This document shows positions 1 to 8,725 of a DNA stretch of 16,604 nt, piece by piece. The stretch is from Isotricha intestinalis (lineage: Eukaryota > Ciliophora > Litostomatea > Vestibuliferida > Isotrichidae), in contig JAJJLU010000083.1 in assembly GCA_023807065.1 (NCBI GenBank), forward strand, positions 1 to 16,604, read 5' to 3'. Below the pieces are notes generated by a model. That model saw nothing but the letters and a program-made list of their open reading frames with translations. It was not told the DNA's origin and did not search any database. Every line of letters starts with the position of its first letter. Position 1 is the stretch's first letter. The position numbers and the translations under genes are program-made.

Positions 1-46
1 AATCCCCAATCCCCAATCCCCAATCCCCAATCCCCAATCCCCAATC
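1..46. repeat. Left telomere, (AATCCCC)6 plus AATC
   Basis: Six perfect tandem copies of the 7-base unit AATCCCC are followed by a partial AATC, and then the sequence becomes AT-rich. The C-rich strand runs 5' to 3' into the chromosome, as expected at a true left end. The same unit in reverse complement closes the window, so this is a chromosome end and not an internal microsatellite. The unit belongs to the ciliate C4A-type telomere group but has seven bases. Confidence 0.95.
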
Positions 47-160
47 ATCAATATAAGAATTTCATATGCCAAATAATTTTAATTTTAATACTATTTATTT
101 AACTATTTTTTTAAAAAAAAATACAAAAATAAAAGTAAAACTATAGAATAAGATAGATTG
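47..160 (+). promoter_or_regulatory. Subtelomeric leader and presumed promoter of the giant gene
   Basis: These 114 bases lie between telomere and start codon and are almost pure A/T with no open frame of note. They must hold the promoter and 5' UTR if the chromosome is complete. A purine-rich tract around 117-141 (AATACAAAAATAAAAG) resembles a tract at a similar distance upstream of the minus-strand start near the right end. No defined promoter motif can be recognised. An in-frame TAA at 149-151 prevents upstream extension of the coding region. Confidence 0.35.
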
Positions 161-3100
161 ATGTGTTCAACGCAACAAAACAGTCAAGAAAAAGAAGTTT
201 ATTTCATCATATTAACTCCAAATGAAGAAAAAGTTAACTTAGATTTAAAATTTGCATCAAAAAATGCCCCCCAAAATATCCTCAAAAAAAATAAAGAAAA
301 AGGTGATTCTCTGGAATATAATGTCTTTAAATCGAATATAAAAAAACATAAAAAAAAGGAAAAAGATAAAGAAGAAGAAGAAGAAGAAAAAAGAGAAAAA
401 GAAGAAAAAGATGAAAATAAATATAAAATAGAATATATAGTAGGAAATGATTCATATGATATTTTATTTTCTGTTAATGAAAATAACTTCATTTATAATG
501 CTGAGTTAAAAAAAGGTAATAAATATCTTGATAATATTGTTAAAGAAGATATTAATCAAAAAATTCCACTTTATAATAAATTAGATATATTTATAGAAGC
601 TTTAAAACAAAACGGTGAAGAAAATAAAATAGAAATATTATATGACGAAACAATTGACTTATATAAAAAGAAAAAAAAATTTAGTCTTTTGATATCATTA
701 TTTCTTAAAATTTATGATAAAAACAAAGATTTGTGTTCTAAATTACTCAAAATATTTAACGAAATAAATGAAAAAGGAAATGCAGATAGAGATAAAGAAT
801 TGAATACATATTTAAATAATTTTAATGATATTTATTCAAATGCTTATAATATTATACAAAAGAATGGTTATGATTCCATTAATTTTTATGGAATTTTATT
901 TTGTTATTTAAATTCATATGATAAGGATAATTTTCCAAAAATTATAAAGGAATTCTCTGAAGGAAACGCAGAAATATTATTTGAAATTTTAATTATATAT
1001 TATTCCCACTTTAAAAATTTATTAAATCAAGATCGGGAATTTTATAAGAATTTTTTAAGTTATGCAATAAAAAAAAAAAAAAAATTAAATATACTTGAAA
1101 GAATATTAAATTATATTGAAGATATTGAAACATTTATATATGTCATCAATGAAAATAAAGTTAATATTTTGAAAGAATACGATGATTTTAAGGATAATCC
1201 ATTTAAATTATCTTCTAATTTAAAACTTATAAAAAGATCAGTTAATAACAAAGAGAAAGAAATAGATAATATAATTAAGTTTATCAACGAAATTAGTGAA
1301 TATTCAAAAGATAATAAGATATTAATGATATATTTAAAAAGTGAATTTTGGATAAATCTATTAAAACAATATAATAAGCCTGATTTGGAAAATATAGATA
1401 ATTGCCATCGTTTAAGAGAACTATATAAAAAATATAATAATTTAATTAATACCATATATAAAGATACTACTGATGAAAAGCAAAAAATAACTAAAAAAGA
1501 TATAAATAGATATTATTCTAGAGATGAATTTGCATTTATATTAAATAATAATATTAAAAAATTTTTGGAAATAGAAGGAGATAATATCAATGAACAAGAT
1601 AAACTTGGTATTGTGGGAAAATATAATCCATATTATAATATAAAAGATGAAAATGATATTGAAAGATATAAAAATAATAGAGAAGTATCTATTTTTAATA
1701 ATATACAATTTCGAAACCCTACTGAAGCATTTAAACAATCATTTCGTATATTAAATTTTGAAACAATATTTAAAGAAAATATAATAGAATTTTTAAATAA
1801 AATAATATCTAAAGTAGAAGATATCTCAACTTTTGGTACTATATTGGAATTAATTAATATAAATCTTATAGAAAAGAAAAAAAGAGATTATTATTCTTTA
1901 CTTAAAGATAAATATGATTTAATTATTAAAAATCAAATTAACTCACTAGAAGGAGAAAAATTAAATAAAGCTGTTAAAATATTATCTGAATTTATAAGTA
2001 GAATATTTTTGGAGGAAAATACAAATAGTTTTTTAGATGAAAAAATTGGTAAATTAGATGAAAAAATAAAACCATTAATATATAATGAATTAATGAAAAC
2101 ATATAATGATAAAAAATATGAAAAAATGAAACAATATATATATGATATATTTTTAAATAAATTAGATGATATTGATAATATAATAAGATTAATAGATAGT
2201 TTATCAAATGAAGATAAAAAAAAATTTATAGAAGAATTAATGAAAAAATGTGAATTTGAAAAAGAAGAATTTTATTCAAATTTCGAAAATAAAAAAATAA
2301 AATTATTATGTTATTTAAATGAAAAAGGAAAATTAGATATTAAATATAATGGGAAAATAGAAAATACATTAGATGAAATTAGAAATGATTTAGAAACAGA
2401 AACAGGTTTAATCCTTAAAAAAGATTTGGAAGAATTTTTAAATCTAAAAAAAAAAGGTGAGAAAAAATATGAGAATAAAAAAGAAGAAGAAAAAAAAGAA
2501 ATAAAAGATAAGGATAAAAAAGAGAAAGTACAAAAAGAAAACGAAAACAAAGATGACTATAATGAAGAAGAGAAAAGAATAATTTTACAAAAATTAGGAT
2601 TAATAAAGTTAGTTTTGGAAGACTATGATCCAATAAAAAAATATGGAGAATTAAACAAAAGTATTACAGATATAAATGAAAAGATTAAAGATTTAAATTC
2701 CATAAAAAATTCTCTTATAATATTTCATAAAAAGCAATATGACGATAAAATAAAAGAAATAACAAATATTATTACAAATATAGAAACAAATCCAATAAAG
2801 GAATTTAAAACTCAAAAAATGAATGAGGATATAGATGAGTTATTGAAACTAAAGCCACTGAGTGAGGAAATCGAAAAAGTAAAAGATTTTTTACTTTTTA
2901 AGAAGATATTTGAAAAATCACAAGGTAGAACTCAAGCAGATCGTTTTGATTATGCACTAAATCAATTAAATGAAATAAAGAATTTATTTAAAAATAATGA
3001 GCCATCACCAAATAAAGAGAAACAATCAATTATTGAAAAAATATTTCAAAATTATGAAAATATTTTAAAAAATATAAAAGAAGAATTGAGCAAAAAAGAA

Positions 3101-6100
3101 GAGTCAAAATCAGATATATTTATAGAACAAATGATAGAATATTTTAATATAAAAAATAACCAAACAAAAAATGATTTAAGAATCATTATAAAAAGTAAAA
3201 AATTTGAAATGGTTGTTAAAAGTATAAAATTTTTTTTCGAGAATTTTCAAATAGAAAATTTACCTTTGCCAAATAATATAGAATTATCAGAAATGAAATT
3301 GAAAGAACTTAAAAGAACTTTAGAACAATTAAAAAAAAATAATATATATGATTATGAATCTAATAGTTCTTTTTATAAAGTATTTACTTCATTTTATGAT
3401 AAAAAAGAAGCAATAGATTTTTTAAAAAAGAAAATAAACACAAATATTGATAATTTAAAAGATAAATTAGATCCAACTATTAAAAGTATATCTATTAAAG
3501 ATCTTGAAGATGCAATTCATTGTTTAAAACACTTTCAAAAGATTCAAGATTCAAATGATTCACAAAAAATAATGAAAAATATAAAAAATTTAGATGAGGA
3601 AACAATTGATAAATTTGTAAGTTATTCAAAACATTATCCATCAATTATTGAATTAGATAGAAAGAATGAAAAAGATATTTTTGAAGATGTATATACAATT
3701 ATAGAAGATGCAACTTTAATATTTAGTCTGGATAATGAATATTTTTGCTATAAAAAAGAAGGTAAATCAATTCCAAAAGATATTAACGAATTAATTGATT
3801 TAAAAAATAAAATAAATATTCAATCTGAAAATAAAGAAAAAAAAAATGAGAATCAAAAAGATGAAGAAAAAGGTGGTGAAAAAAAAGATGAAGAAAACAA
3901 AGATTTATACCAAATAAAATGTGATAAATTGAGATATTTTAAAGATATAGTTTCTAATATTGAAGTAATATATGATAAAATTAAAATTTTAAGAATAAAA
4001 GGATATAATATCCCAATAATAATAAATATTTCAATAAAATATCCAAAAATTACATATAAATTCAATGATGATAATGAAGAAAAAAAAATTGATGAAATAA
4101 AAAATTATTTATTTACAATAAAAAATGATTATGAAAATCAATTAAACACAATTTACCAAAATGAAAAACATTTAAGATTTTTATATGGAAAATTATTTAG
4201 AAAAATAAAAATGCATCAAGAGGGAAATTGTGAAGTAATAGAAATAATAAGATATATTTTAAATAAAGTAGATTATAAAGATAAAATTGAAGATGGTGAT
4301 CCATATAATATAAAATTAGGTGAAGATTATGAGAGTGAATATGAAGATTATACTAGAAATATATTTAAGAATATGTCAAAATATATTATTTCATTATTTG
4401 AAAAAAATCAATTAAATTATCAAAAACATTATGAAAATATGTTAATAAAAGGAGAAAAAAAATATAAAGGAATTTATATATTTAAATGCCAAAAAAAATC
4501 AATGGAGCAAAATATTATAAATTTATTTGTGGAAAAATTAGGAAAATTGCCTATAGCACAAAATATATTAATTTGTAATAATGAAACATCTATTGAAGAA
4601 ATGCAATCATTTTTTTATAGAGCAATATTATGTGATTATAATACTTTATTTATAATTGAAATATTAGAAACATTTTCTAATTTTCAGCATAATAAAATGT
4701 ACAGTTATATTGACAAATTATTATCATATAAATTCGAAAATTCTGAAAATAAAAAAAAAATTAATAAAACAAGTACAAAAGATTATTTAAATAGCTGTAT
4801 TTGCTTTGTTTATAAAAATTTAGAAAATGAATATGCTTTTAAAAATGAATTAGACAAATATACAATAAAACAAAATAAAGAGAATAAGGAGAACTCCTTC
4901 CTTGAAGAAAATGAAAAAAGTGGAGGAATTTTACATGATTTCAATAATTTAAAAGTATTTTCTTCTGATGTATGTGGTTTAGGTAAATCATTTAAAATTA
5001 AAAAATTGATAAAAGAAAAAAATGAAAGATATTATCATTTTCCTTTAGGTGGAATGTTGACAAAAACAATTATTTATATAAAAATATTAAATTTATTGAA
5101 AAAAATTAAAAAAGATGCAAAAATCAGAAAAAATGAAGATGATGAAGAAGATAAAATAGATGAAATATATTTAGAATATAATAATGTTGCTGTTCATTTA
5201 GATTTAATAGAATCTAAAGAAACATCTTTAATAAATGAATTTTTATTTTCTTTTCTAATTACTAAATTTTATACTAATAACGAAGATATTATTTATATTC
5301 CAAATAATATAAAAATTTATGTGGAAATTCCTAATAGTTTCGAAAATTATTTAGAAAAATATGGAATATTAAATGTATTTAAAATAGAAAATATTAAACT
5401 TGAAGATCTGCCTAAATTAGAATTAAATGAAGATATAATACAAATTTTTAAAAGATGTATAGGAAAAAAAAACAATAAAGAAATAGAAGAATTTATAAAA
5501 AAAAATATAGGAATTGAAAAATATTCATATCATCAAGTACAAACTTTTATAAAACTATTTATAAGTCAGTTTAGTATATTCAATACAAAAATTAACTTTT
5601 TAAATTCTCAAGATGATAATATAATTAATAAATATATTAAATATTTTTCAGAAAGTACAAAATATTTTACAAATGGAGGATTTCCAAAATTAATAATGAA
5701 AAAACAACAAATAAAAGATAAAATAGATTTATGTTTAGATGCATATGAAAATGATTTAAATAAATTAACATTTAAAACTCCATTAATTTTTATAGACAAA
5801 AAAACAATGAAATATAAATTCGTGAATCTTCCAGATATAAGTAAAGAAGAAAATATTAACAAAGATGTTGATATAGTTTATTTAATAGATGCAACAGGAT
5901 CAATGGAGAAAGAAATAAATTCTGCAAAAGAAAATGCAGTTCGGATTTTTGAAGAATTAAAAACAAAATATGAAGATCATAATTTTCGTTTTGGTTCAGT
6001 TTTTTACAGGGATAAAATAGATTCTCCTAAGGATGAATATAAATATTTCGATTTGACTAATGATATGAAAGATTTAACAAATAAAATATCTACCATTGAA

Positions 6101-8725
6101 GCATGTGGAGGAGGTGATGAACCAGAAGATTGGGTCGGAGGATATGAAATAGCATTAAAAAATATGAAATGGAGAAAAGGAATTAAATTAATAATACATA
6201 TTGCAGATGCTGGTGCTCATGGAAGAGAATTTTCAAAAGGAGATAAACATCCTAATGAAGGACCTAAATTACCTCCTTTAATTCAACAATGTGTGCAAGA
6301 AAATATTAATATTATTGGGTTTAAAATTAAAGATAGTCCGAAACAATCATTTGAAAAAATAGCTGAAATATATAACGATTATAATATATTGAATAAAGAT
6401 AGTGGCCAATTTATAGAAATTTATGATTTTATTAGAAAGGATTTTAAAGCTGTTTCAGAAAATTTTCATAAGTTAGTTATTGAAGCCGCTAATCAAGTGG
6501 TAAATCCTTCATATAAATATTTAAAAAGATTAAAACAAATATTTCATCTTGAAAATGATTTGTTAAATGATGTAGGAGATAAAAAATCATTATTATCTAT
6601 ATTAGATTTAGATAAAATTAATTATGTAATAACTGAAGATAATTATAAAAAAATGGTATTATTAATTTATAGAATAAAAGCAAATGTGCCTGTTATAATT
6701 ATGGGAGAAACTGGTTGTGGCAAAACTTGTTTAATAACAAAATTAAGTCAGATTTTAAATAATGGAGAAAATTTAGTTGAAATAATTAATATACATCCAG
6801 GTATTACAGATGAAGAAATATCAAAAAGAATGAAAGATATAAATAAAAAAGCAGAAAAACTAGGATTTATAGATAAAGAAAAAAATGTAAAAAAAGAATT
6901 ATGGGTTTTCTTTGATGAAATTAATACTTGTTTATCATTATCACTTTTAACAGAAATATTTATTAATAGAACATTTAATGGAGAAAAATTAGAAGATAAC
7001 ATAAGACTTATCGGAGCATGTAATCCATATAGGAAAAGAAAAAATACAGCAGAAAAATATGGGTTAACAAGAGAAGATGATAAAGAAGAAGAATTAGTAT
7101 ATAAAGTAGAGCAATTACCACAATCATTATTATATTATGTTTTTAGTTTTGGTTCAATAAAAGATACAGATGAAAAAAAATATATATATAGTATAATACA
7201 TAAAATATTTAACAAAGAAGAAGAAAAATTACATAAATTAACAGCTGAAGCAATATCTAAATGTCATAAATTTTTAAGAAAGACTTTTGAAGATCCTTCA
7301 ATAGTATCATTAAGAGAAATAGCTAGATTTAAAAATTGTGTTGAATTTTTCAATGAGTATTATTTAAAAAAAGAGAATCAAAAGAATATAGACAATGGTA
7401 CAAAAAATAATTTTAAAATAAAAAGTATTATATGTTCTATATATTTATGTTATTATATAAGATTAATAAATGATGAAAAAAGAGGTAAATTTGATAATGA
7501 ATTACAAGAAACATTATTAAAAATAGTAAATCTTTATTCAAATGAAAATAATGATGAAGGAGACGAAAAGAAAAGTACTTTATATGATAAAATAAAGAAT
7601 CAAGAATTAAAAAAAGAGCTTATTGGAAAAAATCCTCTCCAATTTAGTGATTTGTTAAAAATAGAAGAAGAATTTTTATTAAAACAAATAGAGTTAGATA
7701 GAGGTATAGGTAAAAATGAATTATTAAAAGAAAATTTATTTTTATTATTTTTAGCAGTTGTTACAAAAATACCAGTTATTATAGTGGGTAAACCAGGTAC
7801 TGGTAAAAGCTTAAGTGCTCAATTAATATATAATTCAATGAAAGGAGTATATTCTAAAAATGAATTTTTCAAAAAATATCCACCAATAATTCAAATTTAT
7901 TTCCAAGGATCCGAATCTACTAATCCTGATGATGTTACAGAATTGTTTAAGAAAGCTGAGGATTTATATGAAAATTTTAAAAAAAATAAAAAAAATGAAA
8001 TAGTACCCATATATATGATTTTATTTGACGAATTAGGATTAGCTGAAAAATCACCAACAAATCCACTTAAAGTATTACATACTAAACTTGAATATGATGG
8101 TAAAAATGAAGGTGTATGTTTTATTGGTATTAGTAATTATTCTTTAGATGCTGCTAAAATCAATAGAGCTTTAAGTTTATCAGTGCCAAATTTAGAAGAA
8201 AAGCTTAATCAACTAAAAGCTACTTCTAAAAGTATTGTAGATAGTATTTCCGAAGATATATCCAAAGAATCTTCTAAAATTTTAATTTTTAATATACTTT
8301 CTAGAGCTTATAAACTATATAAATATTACTTATATTTCATTAAAAAATTAGTTGTATTGAAGCAATATATTAATAATAATGGAGAATCAAAAGGAAAAGA
8401 TCTTAATGAAATTGAGTCTCAACAAGATTTTAAAAAATTATTAAAAGAAGAAGAAACAATAAAAACAGAATTTCATGGAAATCGAGATTTTTATAATATA
8501 ATAAAATGCGTAGCTATAGAAGGAGCAAAATTAAATAATATTTCTGATGAAAGGCAAATTATACCTATTATCGAAAATTATATTGAAAGAAATTTTGGAG
8601 GCATAAGCTATGAAATTGATATAGATTTTAGTTTAGAAACTAAAGATATAAAAGAAGAAATGGAGATTCTTAAAGAGAAAATATTAAAAGAAAAAATACC
8701 CAAACCAAAAAAAAAAAAAAAATGA
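161..8725 (+). CDS. RNF213/mysterin-like giant AAA+ E3 ligase, N-terminal part (AAA1-AAA4 with a vWA insert)
   Basis: This is the first 2,854 residues of an RNF213 homologue, a six-module AAA+ protein coupled to a ubiquitin ligase. ATG 161 is the start; a TTG sits directly before it and an in-frame TAA lies at 149. Residues 1-1450 look like the helical arm, with Lys/Glu-rich inserts near 60-88, 760-806 and 1221-1248. A degenerate AAA1 begins near L1463 (LPIAQNILIC). AAA2 has a short P-loop GLGKS (K1609) and the family block HLDLIES near 1679. A vWA domain occupies about 1901-2095. AAA3 has Walker A GETGCGKT (2182-2189), Walker B FFDE (D2252, E2253), sensor-1 N2288 and SLRE R2385. AAA4 has GKPGTGKS (2543-2550) and DELGLAEKSPTNPLKVLH from 2623, a signature block of this family, then GISN with N2659. 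The frame ends at TGA after an A16 run, but the protein continues in the next frame. No membrane segment or signal peptide is seen. Confidence 0.9.
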   Translation: MCSTQQNSQEKEVYFIILTPNEEKVNLDLKFASKNAPQNILKKNKEKGDSLEYNVFKSNIKKHKKKEKDKEEEEEEKREKEEKDENKYKIEYIVGNDSYDILFSVNENNFIYNAELKKGNKYLDNIVKEDINQKIPLYNKLDIFIEALKQNGEENKIEILYDETIDLYKKKKKFSLLISLFLKIYDKNKDLCSKLLKIFNEINEKGNADRDKELNTYLNNFNDIYSNAYNIIQKNGYDSINFYGILFCYLNSYDKDNFPKIIKEFSEGNAEILFEILIIYYSHFKNLLNQDREFYKNFLSYAIKKKKKLNILERILNYIEDIETFIYVINENKVNILKEYDDFKDNPFKLSSNLKLIKRSVNNKEKEIDNIIKFINEISEYSKDNKILMIYLKSEFWINLLKQYNKPDLENIDNCHRLRELYKKYNNLINTIYKDTTDEKQKITKKDINRYYSRDEFAFILNNNIKKFLEIEGDNINEQDKLGIVGKYNPYYNIKDENDIERYKNNREVSIFNNIQFRNPTEAFKQSFRILNFETIFKENIIEFLNKIISKVEDISTFGTILELININLIEKKKRDYYSLLKDKYDLIIKNQINSLEGEKLNKAVKILSEFISRIFLEENTNSFLDEKIGKLDEKIKPLIYNELMKTYNDKKYEKMKQYIYDIFLNKLDDIDNIIRLIDSLSNEDKKKFIEELMKKCEFEKEEFYSNFENKKIKLLCYLNEKGKLDIKYNGKIENTLDEIRNDLETETGLILKKDLEEFLNLKKKGEKKYENKKEEEKKEIKDKDKKEKVQKENENKDDYNEEEKRIILQKLGLIKLVLEDYDPIKKYGELNKSITDINEKIKDLNSIKNSLIIFHKKQYDDKIKEITNIITNIETNPIKEFKTQKMNEDIDELLKLKPLSEEIEKVKDFLLFKKIFEKSQGRTQADRFDYALNQLNEIKNLFKNNEPSPNKEKQSIIEKIFQNYENILKNIKEELSKKEESKSDIFIEQMIEYFNIKNNQTKNDLRIIIKSKKFEMVVKSIKFFFENFQIENLPLPNNIELSEMKLKELKRTLEQLKKNNIYDYESNSSFYKVFTSFYDKKEAIDFLKKKINTNIDNLKDKLDPTIKSISIKDLEDAIHCLKHFQKIQDSNDSQKIMKNIKNLDEETIDKFVSYSKHYPSIIELDRKNEKDIFEDVYTIIEDATLIFSLDNEYFCYKKEGKSIPKDINELIDLKNKINIQSENKEKKNENQKDEEKGGEKKDEENKDLYQIKCDKLRYFKDIVSNIEVIYDKIKILRIKGYNIPIIINISIKYPKITYKFNDDNEEKKIDEIKNYLFTIKNDYENQLNTIYQNEKHLRFLYGKLFRKIKMHQEGNCEVIEIIRYILNKVDYKDKIEDGDPYNIKLGEDYESEYEDYTRNIFKNMSKYIISLFEKNQLNYQKHYENMLIKGEKKYKGIYIFKCQKKSMEQNIINLFVEKLGKLPIAQNILICNNETSIEEMQSFFYRAILCDYNTLFIIEILETFSNFQHNKMYSYIDKLLSYKFENSENKKKINKTSTKDYLNSCICFVYKNLENEYAFKNELDKYTIKQNKENKENSFLEENEKSGGILHDFNNLKVFSSDVCGLGKSFKIKKLIKEKNERYYHFPLGGMLTKTIIYIKILNLLKKIKKDAKIRKNEDDEEDKIDEIYLEYNNVAVHLDLIESKETSLINEFLFSFLITKFYTNNEDIIYIPNNIKIYVEIPNSFENYLEKYGILNVFKIENIKLEDLPKLELNEDIIQIFKRCIGKKNNKEIEEFIKKNIGIEKYSYHQVQTFIKLFISQFSIFNTKINFLNSQDDNIINKYIKYFSESTKYFTNGGFPKLIMKKQQIKDKIDLCLDAYENDLNKLTFKTPLIFIDKKTMKYKFVNLPDISKEENINKDVDIVYLIDATGSMEKEINSAKENAVRIFEELKTKYEDHNFRFGSVFYRDKIDSPKDEYKYFDLTNDMKDLTNKISTIEACGGGDEPEDWVGGYEIALKNMKWRKGIKLIIHIADAGAHGREFSKGDKHPNEGPKLPPLIQQCVQENINIIGFKIKDSPKQSFEKIAEIYNDYNILNKDSGQFIEIYDFIRKDFKAVSENFHKLVIEAANQVVNPSYKYLKRLKQIFHLENDLLNDVGDKKSLLSILDLDKINYVITEDNYKKMVLLIYRIKANVPVIIMGETGCGKTCLITKLSQILNNGENLVEIINIHPGITDEEISKRMKDINKKAEKLGFIDKEKNVKKELWVFFDEINTCLSLSLLTEIFINRTFNGEKLEDNIRLIGACNPYRKRKNTAEKYGLTREDDKEEELVYKVEQLPQSLLYYVFSFGSIKDTDEKKYIYSIIHKIFNKEEEKLHKLTAEAISKCHKFLRKTFEDPSIVSLREIARFKNCVEFFNEYYLKKENQKNIDNGTKNNFKIKSIICSIYLCYYIRLINDEKRGKFDNELQETLLKIVNLYSNENNDEGDEKKSTLYDKIKNQELKKELIGKNPLQFSDLLKIEEEFLLKQIELDRGIGKNELLKENLFLLFLAVVTKIPVIIVGKPGTGKSLSAQLIYNSMKGVYSKNEFFKKYPPIIQIYFQGSESTNPDDVTELFKKAEDLYENFKKNKKNEIVPIYMILFDELGLAEKSPTNPLKVLHTKLEYDGKNEGVCFIGISNYSLDAAKINRALSLSVPNLEEKLNQLKATSKSIVDSISEDISKESSKILIFNILSRAYKLYKYYLYFIKKLVVLKQYINNNGESKGKDLNEIESQQDFKKLLKEEETIKTEFHGNRDFYNIIKCVAIEGAKLNNISDERQIIPIIENYIERNFGGISYEIDIDFSLETKDIKEEMEILKEKILKEKIPKPKKKKK
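5861..6445 (+). other. vWA domain inserted between AAA2 and AAA3
   Basis: Residues about 1901-2095 form a von Willebrand factor A domain. It starts with the beta strand and metal site DIVYLIDATGSM (D1910, T1912, S1914, the D-x-T-x-S form of MIDAS). It continues with GGGDEPED (1983-1990), which is typical of vWA domains linked to alpha-kinases in protists, and with HIADAGAHG (D2016), the third metal-site loop. The three MIDAS loops are in the right order and spacing for a folded, metal-binding domain. It sits after the AAA2 block and before the AAA3 Walker A at 2182. A role as a partner- or substrate-binding module is inference. Confidence 0.85.
8707..8725 (+). other. Frameshift site: A16 run followed by TGA inside the giant gene
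   Basis: Sixteen consecutive A bases (8707-8722) are followed directly by TGA in the upstream frame. The downstream frame (AAT GAA ACT AGC) is open from the run to 15698. Deleting one A, or a +1 shift in translation, fuses both frames into 5,178 codons. The break falls in a poly-lysine linker between AAA4 and AAA5, where length variation would be tolerated. A homopolymer miscall, a real allele, or slippage in transcription or translation are all possible; a miscall is the simplest. Confidence 0.85.

Noticed and set aside
1..46. Terminal repeats as a CRISPR array or a bacterial plasmid end
   Set aside because: The unit is a 7-base perfect tandem repeat without spacers, it is mirrored at the other end, and the gene content is clearly eukaryotic.
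158..160. TTG at 158 as the start codon
   Set aside because: An ATG follows directly at 161, and TTG starts are not usual in eukaryotic nuclear genes.
8720..8725. Euplotes-type programmed +1 frameshifting as the main explanation
   Set aside because: The telomere unit is not of Euplotes type, and a 16-base homopolymer makes a length error far more likely. It is kept only as an alternative.
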